Of a stretch of DNA of 64,000 nucleotides, positions 1 to 9,607 are shown in pieces. The translations under genes were made by a program, and so were the position numbers. The notes below the pieces were generated by a model that made no database searches, was not told where the DNA came from, and was given only the letters and a program-made list of their open reading frames with translations. The stretch is from FACHB-T130 sp042747725 (GTDB taxonomy: Bacteria > Cyanobacteriota > Cyanobacteriia > Cyanobacteriales > FACHB-T130): assembly GCF_042747725.1 (NCBI RefSeq), contig NZ_JBHZGO010000113.1, positions 22,365 through 86,364 of the forward strand. The letters run 5' to 3'. How positions within the stretch are numbered: the first letter of the stretch is position 1; every line of letters starts with the position of its first letter.

Positions 1-160
1 CCATATAATCGTTGTAGCTTTCCGTTCCTACCGTCTGCATCCTTTTGAGGACGCGACGCATTAGAGTGGAGCGTTTGTAGCCAGTAAAATCAAAGCCACG
101 GCTGCGTTTAAGATACTCCAGCAGCGCTTCAAATTCGGGGTTGATGGTTGAGGAATTCAT
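1..160 (-). CDS. CheR-type methyltransferase, N-terminal part only
   Basis: Reading back from an ATG at 160 gives 53 codons that run off the left edge. The peptide begins MNSSTINPEFEALLEYLKRS and continues with a GFDFTGYKRSTLMRR motif. That motif is typical of the N-terminal all-alpha domain of CheR-family proteins, which methylate receptor glutamates with S-adenosylmethionine. The catalytic Rossmann domain would lie outside the window. The CheB-type gene 480 bp upstream on the same strand fits a CheR/CheB pair. Assignment rests only on the N-terminal domain; in cyanobacteria such proteins are often fused to PAS domains, which cannot be seen here. Confidence 0.75.
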   Translation of the reverse strand, partial: MNSSTINPEFEALLEYLKRSRGFDFTGYKRSTLMRRVLKRMQTVGTESYNDYM

Positions 161-643
161 AAGTAGCTGTTAGTTATAGCAGTTCTCGGTAGGTGCGGTA
201 CAGTTTTAACCTCGCTTCCATTCCGCCTCCAGAGGTTGGGAGCGAGGCTTGGAATTATTCACCCACAACCGCGTCGGGAAGGGGGGGTAGGTCTCGTTTG
301 CATACCTCACCCAATTGAAAATAGCTATAATAACTGTAAGTTAATAGCTATTCGCTTAATTGAATATTTTTTTTACAGAACATCAATTTATTAAGTACAT
401 GATCGTAATTAAATATCACGCTTTGGGAGTGGTAAAAAGGTCAGTAGTCATTAGCAGCAAACCAAGGACTGAGAACCCATAACTACTGACTTTTTCCAAA
501 TTACCAGTTTTCAACAAAGTTACATTGAGTACCCCGCTTTGATTAGCGACTTTTGGTAAATTGCTAGCTTTTTACCTTATTTTTATTACCCAATTTTATC
601 TGTAAATGATTGGCAATCGGTGACAACAATTCGCCATTCGCTA
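161..643. other. Non-coding spacer between cheR-like and cheB-like genes
   Basis: I see no credible gene here. The left part holds a G-rich tract near 280-290 and the rest is AT-rich, with poly-T runs around 366-376. The promoter of the cheR-like gene should lie in its left half because both flanking genes are on the minus strand. I could not pick a -10/-35 pair with confidence. Confidence 0.5.
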
Positions 644-2302
644 TTAACAATTTAGCAGATTCACCAAAGTAGCGGCAATTTTATTTAATGGGAGTATCCA
701 ATCAACTGTTCCAGTTTCAATAGCGGCTCCCGGCATCCCAAAACACTCCGAAGATTCCCGATCTTGCGCGATCGCTATCCCGCCCATTTCTTTAATCGCT
801 CTCACGCCGGTTGCACCATCGCTACCCGTCCCGGTGAGGACGACAGCGATCGCCCGTTCTTTAAAACTCGCCGCGACTGATTCAAATAATAGGTCAGCGG
901 AGGGACGGACAAAATGCACCAGTTTGGTCTGGGTGAGGGAGAGGGTCGCGTCTGGGTCGATCAGTAGGTGATGATTAGGAGGAGCGATATAGATTGTCCC
1001 CGGACGCATTTGCTCTCCCACTTCTGCCTGCTTGACCGCTAGAGACGTGCGACGATTCAGGATTTCTGCGAGTAGGCTGGGGTGTTTGGGATCTAGGTGC
1101 TGTACGATGGCGATCGCTGCCGGAAAGTCTTCTGGCAAGGCAGAAAGCAACTCGCTGATAGCTTTTATCCCACCCGCAGACGCCGCCACTGCCACTACGG
1201 GAAAGGGCATCAAGGAGTGAGATTTTTCTTCTGTCTCTTGGTTCGATATTTCTTTTTTTCCGTTTTTCTTTTCTTCTACCTGTCTCCCGTTCTCCCGGTC
1301 TGCGTCCGTGTCTTTATCCCCATTGCCTAAAAGCAGTTGCCGAATCACAGTGGCGTTGTGCTGGGCTTGGTGCGCCTGCTCTTCAAAGCGTGCCGCCGAT
1401 CGAGTTTGGTTGCGATCGCGTGCCCCTTGATGCATCCGACGGGACAAAGCGGCACGTTCTTCCAGTGCCCTAAACGCATTCCACAGTGCCGTCTCTAGTG
1501 CCTCAGATTGCTCTGCCAGCAGAGTCTCGGCGGAAAAGGCGTGACCCGTGCGGCAGCGGAACCGAATCAACTGACCGTCGCGCAGTTCCCACAGGGTACC
1601 CCCGCAATCTGGACAGCCAAAGCCTGAGGGAGTTCCGGGTCTATCATCTTTGTGTAGAGCCGCCATATCTAATTCCGCGATCTCGGATTCGATTTCTATC
1701 TCGTCAGTTACGGAGTCTTCTCCTTCCTCTACCACTGGCTCCTGAGCCAAGCTTACCAGGGTAGGAGCGATCGCTGACAAAGGCAAAATATAATCTACTT
1801 CTACGTTCTCAATGGCGCTGCGGGGCATTCCGGCAAACAAGGCGTCGTTGGGATCTTGAACCACTGCTACACCGCCTCGCTGCTTCACAGCTGCGAGTCC
1901 AGCCGTTCCGTCGTCGAGATTGCCTGAAAGCACCACACCCACCACGCGCCGCCCATAGAACTGCGCTGCCGTACGAAGCAGGGGATCGATGGCGGGTCTG
2001 TGACCGTTCTCCCTGGGACCGCGAGCCAGGTGAATGTATCCGCGTTTAACTAATAAGTGGTAATTTGGGGGTGCCACATAAATCCGCCCATGCTGAATTG
2101 CTTCACCGTCAGAAGGGTGACACGCTTTCAAGGAGCCGCAGCGGTTCAGAATACTTGGCATGACGCTGGTGCTGTGGGCAGGAAAGTGTATGACTACAAA
2201 GATTGCAGCTGGCAAGTCCGGCGGCAAAGCCTTCACCAGTTGAGTCAGCGCTTCTACCCCACCAGCAGAGGCACCGAGGACGATAATATCGTGACCAGGC
2301 AT
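644..2302 (-). CDS. cheB: Tandem CheB-type methylesterase with central zinc-ribbon-like segment
   Basis: 552 residues with two complete CheB methylesterase domains. Domain 1 spans about residues 1-190 and domain 2 about 366-552. Each shows a GASAGG or AASAGG serine loop (S12; S375), a histidine (H39; H402) and an aspartate in an SG/TG-x4-DG motif (D131; D495), so both catalytic triads look intact. Between them residues 228-255 carry CPDC and CRTGH, a probable zinc-binding knuckle, followed by a charged, low-complexity linker (about 325-365). CheB enzymes demethylate or deamidate receptor glutamates. There is no N-terminal receiver domain, so control must come from partners such as the adjacent REC kinases or the CheR-like protein downstream. 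A single CheB plus zinc knuckle is common in multi-domain sensor proteins; the second catalytic domain is the unusual part. Confidence 0.88.
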   Translation of the reverse strand: MPGHDIIVLGASAGGVEALTQLVKALPPDLPAAIFVVIHFPAHSTSVMPSILNRCGSLKACHPSDGEAIQHGRIYVAPPNYHLLVKRGYIHLARGPRENGHRPAIDPLLRTAAQFYGRRVVGVVLSGNLDDGTAGLAAVKQRGGVAVVQDPNDALFAGMPRSAIENVEVDYILPLSAIAPTLVSLAQEPVVEEGEDSVTDEIEIESEIAELDMAALHKDDRPGTPSGFGCPDCGGTLWELRDGQLIRFRCRTGHAFSAETLLAEQSEALETALWNAFRALEERAALSRRMHQGARDRNQTRSAARFEEQAHQAQHNATVIRQLLLGNGDKDTDADRENGRQVEEKKNGKKEISNQETEEKSHSLMPFPVVAVAASAGGIKAISELLSALPEDFPAAIAIVQHLDPKHPSLLAEILNRRTSLAVKQAEVGEQMRPGTIYIAPPNHHLLIDPDATLSLTQTKLVHFVRPSADLLFESVAASFKERAIAVVLTGTGSDGATGVRAIKEMGGIAIAQDRESSECFGMPGAAIETGTVDWILPLNKIAATLVNLLNC

Positions 2303-2713
2303 TTATTTTCTCAATGCAGCGGGTGAATTAGATTACCAAAGATAGCGAAGACCGAATCCTCACGACTCTCCCCAATCGAGCCAGTAGCTGAATCATCGCC
2401 GCATACGCTTCGAGATCCCGCATTGCTTACTCTAAGCTAACAGCTGTCACTCGTCATCAATCGTTGGCATGAAAGCAATAACTGAGTGTAGAGGTAGGTT
2501 TATCAGTAAAGTTATTACTCGCAGATAGCATCTCATACCAATTTACTTTTTTACCGCTACATTTTAGCTTCTATTGCCCCCCTTTTTAAGGGGAGTTGGG
2601 GGGAGCAAATGTGTCGCATCACAAAGCTCAAATACAAGACCTAACCCCCCAGCCCCCTTCCCTACGAGGGAAGGGGGAGCAAGCCCATTTAGAGATAAAA
2701 ATCCAAAATCTGC

Positions 2714-2880
2714 GTAGGTTGGGTTGAGGAACGAAACCCAACAAATCAGGACTTACGCAACATCACCACATCTGGGGCAACCACACAGGGATTGAACCCG
2801 AAAAAACGCTATATGCATAAGCTTTGCGTAAGTCCTAAAATGCTTATGGGTGTTGGGTTTCGTTCCTCAACCCAACCTAC
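2714..2880. repeat. 29-bp-arm palindrome split by a MITE
   Basis: Positions 2714-2742 and 2852-2880 are perfect reverse complements of each other, built around GTTGGGTTTCGTTCCTC. A close relative with an uninterrupted 14-base loop lies at 9608-9679. Here the loop AAATGCTTATGGGT is split after AAAT by the small element at 2747-2837. The motif is the GTTGGGTTTCG repeat that recurs around 9562, 36121 and 36273. Confidence 0.9.
2747..2837. mobile_element. MITE copy A (about 90 bp)
   Basis: The element begins CAGGACTTACGCAA and ends TTGCGTAAGTCCTA, giving 13-bp perfect inverted repeats (AGGACTTACGCAA) one base inside the left end. The interior matches the copies at 24613, 42817 and 59325. The flanks are CAAAT on the left and AAAAT on the right, an imperfect 5-bp target duplication. 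No coding capacity, so it must have been moved by a transposase encoded elsewhere. Its insertion inside the palindrome loop gives a direct before/after comparison with 9608-9679. Confidence 0.9.
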
Positions 2881-2970
2881 AACTATTCGGTAGTGAACCG
2901 TATTGCCCCATCGCCAATCCCTATATCTTGATAAAGAACCGTCCCGACACAACTGACAGATGAAAACGAA

Positions 2971-5667
2971 CTAAGCACTCACCCGGCGGGGAAATTCTAC
3001 TTGGAAGGTAGATCCGTGACCTAAATGACTTTCCACTGATATTTTTCCATGCATTAATTGCACCAATGAGTGAGTGATGGCAAGTCCCAAACCCGTACCG
3101 GGATATCTTTTGGCGAGGGACTGATCGACTTGCCGAAATTCTTCAAAAATATGCTTTAAGTTTTCCTTGGCAATCCCAATTCCGGTATCTTGAACGGTGA
3201 GTACCAATTGATCCGGGGAAAGTTCTTGCACCTTCACGCACACGGTTCCGGCGTCGGTGAATTTAATGGCATTGGAGAGAAGATTCACCAAAATCTGCCG
3301 CACGCGGGCGCTCTCGTTGAATATCTGAGAGTTTTGTAAATCTGCCTGGACTTGCAGCTCCAAATGCTTTTCGGAAGCAAGCGATCGCAGTTCTTCTGCG
3401 GTTGTTCTCACCAGCACTGGCAGATTAAATTCTTCCGGTTTGAGTTCCAATCTTCCGGCTTCAATTTTGGAGAGGTCAAGGATGTCATTAATCAGCGTTA
3501 GCAGGTGTTTCCCATTGCTGAGAATGCGATCTACCATATCCAATTGCTGGGGACTGAGCTGATTTTGCCGCTGGCGCAACAGCAGTTGAGAAAAGCCGAT
3601 CACGGCATTCATCGGCGTTCGCAGTTCGTGGGACATGGTGGCGAGAAACTGCGATTTCAACCGCGCGGCTTCCAGCAATTGCAGATTCTGAAGTTGAATC
3701 TGCGTGGAAAGATTTTCTAGTTCCTTGTTTTGCTGAGCCAAGATTTCGTTTTGTAAGGCTAAGCGTTCTTCGCGTTCCTCTAAAGCATTGATCAAACGGG
3801 CATTGTTAATAGCGATCGCTGCTTGTTCCCCCACCGCCGTCAGTAGATATCGGTCTTCCTCGTCAAACGCATGGGAATTTTCCCAATTGCCGATTGCCAG
3901 CACGCCCAACCGTCCAGCTTGCGCGGACTCAATCGCCACCACATAAAGCGAAGCAGGCAACTCTGAGGAGTTTACAGTGTCGGGTGTCGAGTGGAGGAAA
4001 GCGGCTTCTTCCCCTTCGATAAACTGGGAATTCCCTGTCAAAAATACCTGGGAAAGCAATCCTTCCCCCGAAGCAAAACCATCTTCCAGCCGCAATTTTT
4101 CCGTACCGATTCCCGCCGTCACCGTCAACACCAGGCGATCGCACTGGGGGTTTTGCAGCATGATAAAGCAAAACTGGGCACCTGCGATCGCATCGCAAAC
4201 AGCTTGAACCATCACCCGTAACAAACCGGGTAAGTCACTCAGGCGCTGGTTCAGTAAATTCGTCAGCTGCTGGAGTGTCCGGAGTTGTTGCTGTTGTTCG
4301 CCCAGAATGATGATCGCCTTGCGTAAGTTCTCGCTCGCCGCCTGCGCCTCCCGGTACAATTTTCCATTTTCTACCGATAAGGCAGCGCGACGGGCAAGTT
4401 CCTCTGCCAGCGCCAAGTCCATTGCGTCGTAGCGGCGTTTTTCTTGAGTGGATACCAACAAAATTGCCCCCAGCGTCTGTCCGCGCACCAACAGCGGCAC
4501 TACCATATAAGACTGAAAGCCGATCTCCCGAATCATTTGCAGATGTTCGGGACTGCGGGTCACAGCTACTAGCATTTCGTCGTCAATTTCATCGGCAAGT
4601 TTTGATTTGCCCGTGCGTAATACAACGCTGGCGGGGTGTTCTCCATTCGGGTCGGGGGGGAACAGATGCAGCATCTCCTGCACCAACTTCTCTTGAGTGG
4701 GGTTTCCATGAGCTGTTCCCAGCCGCTGAATTGAACCGTCTGCTGCCAGAATATCTACCATGCATAAATCGGCTAAGTGAGGCACTGCCAGTTGAGCCAG
4801 ATTTTCCAAGGTAGTTTTGTAATCTAGGGAAGTAGAAAGGATACCACTGGCTTCTGCCAGGAATCGCTGGTTTTCTAATGCCCGCTTGCGCTCCGTAATG
4901 TCGCTAATAATTCCAGACATCCGGAAAGGCTTGCCGTTCCCATCTCGTTGCGCTTTGCCTCTAGCGATGCAGTAACGATAATGCCCAGAAGCGTGCAACA
5001 GCTGAAATTCCACATTACATTCAACTTGATGCTCCAGGTGAGCGCGGACTGCCTGGATGATGCGGTATCGATCTTCTGGATGCAAAAGTTGGCACAATGC
5101 CTGGTAATTGCCCACAAATTCTTCGTGGGACAAGCCGCTGATTTCAAAACAGCGGTCATTCCAATAAACTGTGTTAGTGGCGATATCCCAGTCCCAAATC
5201 CCGTCGTTCGATCCCTCTAGAACAAATCGATAGCGTTCTTCGCTTTCTTTGAGTAATTGGTTCGCCTCTGATGCCTGCCTTTCCGCTCGATAGAGGCGAA
5301 TCGCATTGTACAGGCTGCGAGAGAGACTCTCTGGAGAGACTTTGCCTTTAGAAATATAGTCGGACGCTCCCGCTTTCATCAGTTCGACAGCGGTTTGCTC
5401 GTCTCCCTGACCCGTCAATACGACCAAGGGTATTTTAAACCCGGACGAGCGGATTTCCTGAACTAGGGTGAGTCCATCCCCGTCAGGCAGGCGATAGTCG
5501 AGGAAGACACAGTCAAAATTGTCGCTATGTAAAGTAGCGATCGCTCCTTGGCAGTCGCTGGCTTCCACCAATTCCATTTGTACGCCAGCCGTTTTGAGCG
5601 ACCGGCGAACCGCCATCCGGTCTACTTCATCATCATCGACTACAAGTATTTTTAACTTTTCTTCCAT
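2971..5667 (-). CDS. Response-regulator/histidine-kinase hybrid (REC-PAS-GAF-GAF-HisKA-HATPase)
   Basis: 898 residues. An N-terminal receiver domain (about 5-120) has the acidic pocket VVDDDEVD and phospho-acceptor D57 in VFLDYRLPDG. A PAS domain follows at about 140-260 and two GAF domains at about 275-435 and 470-640. A coiled coil leads to a HisKA domain with H680 in MSHELRTP, and a HATPase domain carries DTGIGI and GTGLGLAI. There are no membrane segments, so it is a cytoplasmic kinase that receives phosphate at its N terminus and probably passes it on. It lies 121 bp downstream of the Rcp-type regulator on the same strand and could be co-transcribed with it and the kinase at 6293. No chromophore-binding motif is visible in its PAS or GAF domains. 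The ligand is unknown. Confidence 0.9.
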   Translation of the reverse strand: MEEKLKILVVDDDEVDRMAVRRSLKTAGVQMELVEASDCQGAIATLHSDNFDCVFLDYRLPDGDGLTLVQEIRSSGFKIPLVVLTGQGDEQTAVELMKAGASDYISKGKVSPESLSRSLYNAIRLYRAERQASEANQLLKESEERYRFVLEGSNDGIWDWDIATNTVYWNDRCFEISGLSHEEFVGNYQALCQLLHPEDRYRIIQAVRAHLEHQVECNVEFQLLHASGHYRYCIARGKAQRDGNGKPFRMSGIISDITERKRALENQRFLAEASGILSTSLDYKTTLENLAQLAVPHLADLCMVDILAADGSIQRLGTAHGNPTQEKLVQEMLHLFPPDPNGEHPASVVLRTGKSKLADEIDDEMLVAVTRSPEHLQMIREIGFQSYMVVPLLVRGQTLGAILLVSTQEKRRYDAMDLALAEELARRAALSVENGKLYREAQAASENLRKAIIILGEQQQQLRTLQQLTNLLNQRLSDLPGLLRVMVQAVCDAIAGAQFCFIMLQNPQCDRLVLTVTAGIGTEKLRLEDGFASGEGLLSQVFLTGNSQFIEGEEAAFLHSTPDTVNSSELPASLYVVAIESAQAGRLGVLAIGNWENSHAFDEEDRYLLTAVGEQAAIAINNARLINALEEREERLALQNEILAQQNKELENLSTQIQLQNLQLLEAARLKSQFLATMSHELRTPMNAVIGFSQLLLRQRQNQLSPQQLDMVDRILSNGKHLLTLINDILDLSKIEAGRLELKPEEFNLPVLVRTTAEELRSLASEKHLELQVQADLQNSQIFNESARVRQILVNLLSNAIKFTDAGTVCVKVQELSPDQLVLTVQDTGIGIAKENLKHIFEEFRQVDQSLAKRYPGTGLGLAITHSLVQLMHGKISVESHLGHGSTFQVEFPRRVSA

Positions 5668-5788
5668 AACTATTAAAGGAGGTAATTGGTAAAAAGTTTT
5701 AAGCGATTAATCGCGTCTGAGTTTTGAATTAAAACACTCTTTTCTAACTCAACACTCATAATCACTACCCATTACCCATTCTCCAAAA

Positions 5789-6205
5789 TCAGGGCATCTC
5801 ACTGAGCATCCAATATTGATTGAGTGTTGCCACTACCTCCACGAATTTAGCAAATGTTACGGGTTTGACAATATACCCCGCTACATTGAGATTGTAGGCT
5901 TCCACCTTGTCTTTGTCTTCATTGGAAGTCGTCAGTACAATCACTGGAATTGCTCTGAGTTCCGGGTCTGCCCGCAATTCCCGCAAAAATTCAATTCCAC
6001 CCATTTTGGGCATATTTAAATCAAGTAAGACGAGCCGACGCTCTCGCGGCACCTTTGTTGAATCGTCAGTACCCCGCAACATAGCCAGTGCTTCTAGCCC
6101 ATTGTTGGCGACATAAAAGGGATTTTGAATATTGTTTTTTTTGAACGCCCGTTGCACGGTCATCACATCAACTTCGTCGTCATCAACTAGCAAAAGGTTT
6201 GTCAT
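5789..6205 (-). CDS. Rcp-type single-domain response regulator
   Basis: 138 residues from the ATG at 6205. This start is chosen because GGGAGAT lies just upstream; an upstream in-frame start at 6235 would add ten residues with no obvious ribosome site. It is a lone receiver domain with the acidic triplet DDDEVD, phospho-acceptor D62 in LLDLNMPKMGG and the conserved lysine in GYIVKPV. The long loop between the second beta strand and D62 (DDSTKVPRERR) is typical of the Rcp1 group, which serves Cph1-like kinases. The gene follows the 965-residue kinase by 87 bp, the usual kinase-then-Rcp order, so that kinase is the probable cognate donor. No output domain, so it acts by protein contact or as a relay intermediate. 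Confidence 0.92.
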   Translation of the reverse strand: MTNLLLVDDDEVDVMTVQRAFKKNNIQNPFYVANNGLEALAMLRGTDDSTKVPRERRLVLLDLNMPKMGGIEFLRELRADPELRAIPVIVLTTSNEDKDKVEAYNLNVAGYIVKPVTFAKFVEVVATLNQYWMLSEMP

Positions 6206-6292
6206 CTTATCTCCCATGATTAAAAAAATTAGCAATTAGCGTTTTTTAATTCATTTTTTATCAATTATTCACTAGAAATACCAGACAAAAAG

Positions 6293-9190
6293 CTAATTGC
6301 TACTGATTGGTTGTTTGGGCCATGTAAAGTAGAAAGTTGACCCTTGATTGATTTGAGATTCTAGGCGAATGGTTCCTCCTTTGTTTTCGATAATTTTCTT
6401 AACAATGGCGAGTCCCACGCCGGTGTTTTCTACCTTATCTCGTGCCTCCAGAGTTTGAAACATGACAAAAATTTTTTCATGATATTGGGGAGCGATCCCA
6501 CACCCATCATCTGCCACGGCAAATTCATAGAATGCTTCTTTATCTTGTACCGATATGGTCGCGTTTCCATCCGACCGAGGGTGGTGTTTGAGGCAGTTAC
6601 CCAGCAGATTCGCAAACACCTGTTCTAGGGGCAAACGCTCGGTGAGGAAAGTAGGCATTCCGGGCTGGATGGTGATGGTGAAGGTGGGTGGAGGTGCAAG
6701 CGAGTTGACGATCTCTGAGAGTAAGGCGTCAACGTTCACAAGATCCACGATGGTCTTGACCCGCCCCACACGAGAATACTGCAAAAGACCGTTGATGAGA
6801 GCTTCCATCCGATGAACGCGCCCCCGCAGTAGATTCATATTCCGCTGGGTTTCCGGATTTAGCAAGTCGAGTAGGTCTTCTTCAATCCAAGTGGAGAGGT
6901 TAGCGATCGCTCTCAGGGGTGCCTTGAGATCGTGGGAGACAATATAAGCGAAGTGGTCGAGTTCGGCGTTACGTTTTTCTAAAGCGGCGTTGGTTTTGGC
7001 AAGGATGGTACTCAGACGGGCTAATTCCGCCGCGCGATCGCGCAAAGCTTCTTCGGCGATTTTTCGCTCGGTAATGTCAATACACGAGCCAATATAACCC
7101 GCAAAACTGCCATCCGCCAAAAATCGCGGCGTTCCCGTATCCAAAACCCAGCGATACTCCCCATCTGCCCGCAACAGACGGTACTCCATTTGGAAATTTT
7201 GGCGGACATGAAAAGCCGCCATATAAATATCCAAGCAGCGCTGTAAATCCTCTGGATGCACGCCTTCTGCCCAACCTTTGTCTAGTTCTTCCTCGAAGTT
7301 ACGCCCCCGGAAGGTCAGCCAACGCTGATTGAAGAAATTACACCGTCCATCCGTACCTGCCACCCATAACAAGACGGGCGCACTATCTGCCATCGTGCGG
7401 AAGCGTTCTTCGCTCTCTCGCAATGCCGCCTCCGTGCGCTGACGCTCTGCGAGTTCTTGTTGAACCGTTTTAAACAAACCAGCGTTATCAACGGCTAAAG
7501 CGGCGCGACGGGCAAGTTCGCAAGCAAAGGTAAGGTCAGCTTGACCGTAATGACGACCCGACTCGGCTGAGGTAAAGGTAATTGCCCCCAAGGTGCGGGA
7601 GCGAGCTACCAAGGGCACCACCATTGCCGATGTAAAGCCTATCTTCCTCAAGATTTCCAGGTGTTCGGCGTCACGAGCCACCTGTACCAGTAGGGAGTCG
7701 GGAACCTCAGAGTATAATTCCGCCTGACCTGTGCGTAAAACGTTGGGAAGACCATAAGGTTCATGGGGATCGGGCGGGTAGCGCTCCTGCAATTTGTAAG
7801 CCCAATCTACCTTCGATGGGTCTTGATGGACAACTGCCAGTCGGCGAATCGTTTGATTTTCGTCCAGAATATCGATGGAACACCAGTCAGCCAGCTGAGG
7901 GACTGCCAGCTGAGCCAGGGTTTCCAAGGTAGTTTGATAGTCAAGAGAGCTAGTCAGGAGGGTTGTCGCTTCGCCCAAAAAGCGCTGTTGTTCGTCAATT
8001 TGCTGGCGAGCGCTAATGTCCGTACCCACCCCGATCGTCCGTACCGCGTTGCCGGTTTCGTCGCCAAAAACCTGACCTTTTCCAGAGATCCAGTGGGTGC
8101 TACTGTCAGGCCAAACGACGCGGAATTCCAGCTCAAAGTCAGTCTTCTGCTCCAGCGACTGAGCGATCGCCCTGTTTAAGGAATCCCGATCCTCCGGATG
8201 AACGAATTCTACGAAGGCGGCAAAGGTACCGGCAAAAGTTCCTGGAACAAGACCGTGCAGGCGTTCCAGGGTATCCGACCACGTCAGTTCGCCCGTGAGG
8301 ATATTCCAGTCCCAGATCCCCATCTGTCCTGCCTTCAGGGACAATCGCAGTCGCTCTTCGCTCTTTTGCAGCGCTGCTTGCGTTTGCTGCCGACTGGTAA
8401 CATCCAGAACCAGAGATAGCACTGACACCAAGTGACCCGATTCATCTAGCAAAGCCGAGTTGTACCACTCGCAGTAGACAATCGAGCCATCTTTTGTATA
8501 GTTACGGTTTTGGGAGACGCTGCGCGGTTCGCTGCCTTTGAGCAAGCGAGCGATCGCATCATTGACTACCGCTGCATCTTCGGCGCAGATAAATTGCCAT
8601 TCCTGAGGATGTTTACCCGTTACTTCGGCGCTTCGCCATCCAAAGAGCGCTTCAGCTTCCCGCGACCACCTCACCACTCGAAAGTTGCTGTCCCACTCGA
8701 TCAGTGCCAGGGGTGAGTTTTCCAGATGGAAGTTGAGTTTGTGCAGTTCATCTCCCGATGCCGTTGGAGTTGGCTGTAAGAAGCCGCGACCGCGTAGCAT
8801 CTGCTCCCAGGAGCGATCGCGGCTTCGGTCTGGCGTTCTTAGAGACATTTGGAGATAATTGCTAACAGCACTGCCCAGCCTCGTTTCCAAAACGGAATCG
8901 CTTGAGCCTCCAGCTTCTGGATACTTCTTGGCTTGGGCGAAAGCCGCTAAAACAGCACTCCACAGACCCAGTTTCGTGCCACTATACCAGGTGCCAATCA
9001 ATATGGCAGCAAAAAGGATTAGAAAAGGAGTTTCTTTTCCGCCAGTTAGAATGTTTAGAATCAGTTTAATTAGCAGTGCCAGTGTCACCGCTAATAGAGC
9101 GATACCGTAACGCATTAGCTGGGAGCCTACCACCGGCAAAAGTTTCATCCTTCTAAACACAAATTGCCATAAAAGCACTTCCTCAGTCAT
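6293..9190 (-). CDS. Multi-PAS/GAF sensor histidine kinase with N-terminal membrane region
   Basis: 965 residues from ATG 9190 (a TTG lies one codon upstream). The first 90 residues hold hydrophobic stretches including FLILFAAILIGTWYSG, resembling the DUF4118 membrane module of KdpD-like kinases. Two PAS domains follow (about 150-275 and 280-400), then a GAF domain (about 405-570), a third PAS (about 590-710), a HisKA domain with the histidine near residue 753 in VSHDLKAP, and a HATPase with GCGIAP and NTGVGLAI. The Cph1-like SHDLKAPLRAI phospho-box and the Rcp-type regulator directly downstream argue for a kinase/Rcp pair. The kinase core closely resembles that of the protein at 9787, suggesting local duplication. 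Signal unknown. Confidence 0.9.
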   Translation of the reverse strand: MTEEVLLWQFVFRRMKLLPVVGSQLMRYGIALLAVTLALLIKLILNILTGGKETPFLILFAAILIGTWYSGTKLGLWSAVLAAFAQAKKYPEAGGSSDSVLETRLGSAVSNYLQMSLRTPDRSRDRSWEQMLRGRGFLQPTPTASGDELHKLNFHLENSPLALIEWDSNFRVVRWSREAEALFGWRSAEVTGKHPQEWQFICAEDAAVVNDAIARLLKGSEPRSVSQNRNYTKDGSIVYCEWYNSALLDESGHLVSVLSLVLDVTSRQQTQAALQKSEERLRLSLKAGQMGIWDWNILTGELTWSDTLERLHGLVPGTFAGTFAAFVEFVHPEDRDSLNRAIAQSLEQKTDFELEFRVVWPDSSTHWISGKGQVFGDETGNAVRTIGVGTDISARQQIDEQQRFLGEATTLLTSSLDYQTTLETLAQLAVPQLADWCSIDILDENQTIRRLAVVHQDPSKVDWAYKLQERYPPDPHEPYGLPNVLRTGQAELYSEVPDSLLVQVARDAEHLEILRKIGFTSAMVVPLVARSRTLGAITFTSAESGRHYGQADLTFACELARRAALAVDNAGLFKTVQQELAERQRTEAALRESEERFRTMADSAPVLLWVAGTDGRCNFFNQRWLTFRGRNFEEELDKGWAEGVHPEDLQRCLDIYMAAFHVRQNFQMEYRLLRADGEYRWVLDTGTPRFLADGSFAGYIGSCIDITERKIAEEALRDRAAELARLSTILAKTNAALEKRNAELDHFAYIVSHDLKAPLRAIANLSTWIEEDLLDLLNPETQRNMNLLRGRVHRMEALINGLLQYSRVGRVKTIVDLVNVDALLSEIVNSLAPPPTFTITIQPGMPTFLTERLPLEQVFANLLGNCLKHHPRSDGNATISVQDKEAFYEFAVADDGCGIAPQYHEKIFVMFQTLEARDKVENTGVGLAIVKKIIENKGGTIRLESQINQGSTFYFTWPKQPISSN

Positions 9191-9306
9191 CAACCACTAG
9201 GAAGGTGATCGATTGTAAAGGGTTTTCGGCTGTGTTAAGGAGGATTTGCATCCAGTATTATAGAATCGCTCCAGAAAGTCCGCGCAATTCAGGTGTCGTA
9301 GCGATC

Positions 9307-9333
9307 GCGAAGCGTAGAAAAAGTCAGTTCGCG
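9307..9333. repeat. REP-like repeat, copy 1
   Basis: A 27-bp unit beginning GCGAAGCGTAG and ending CAGTTCGCG. It recurs with one mismatch at 61652-61678 and 62344-62370. The ends GCGAA and TTCGC can pair. Confidence 0.85.
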
Positions 9334-9607
9334 CACGAGTTTTCTGGAGTCTCTGTTTAGTAGAATCAACCCTGGCTTAGCATCAGCCATAGGAGCGATT
9401 AAACAGATTCGGCATCCACAATTTGCACGGTTACTCCATCGAACCTAGATTAAGGAATTATTGCTAAGGGTTCAATCCCAATAAAAAGGTTTAACCTTTG
9501 GTCAAAGTAAAAACAACTAATTCCAAGTCGCGTTCATAGCTTACCCAAAATAACAGAATAGAGTGTTGGGTTTCGTGTCAAGGAGCCAACCCAATACGGT
9601 AACAAAG

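Noticed and set aside
5680..5700. AAAGGAGGTAATT as a ribosome site
   Set aside because: It reads on the plus strand, where no gene follows; the neighbouring gene is on the minus strand.
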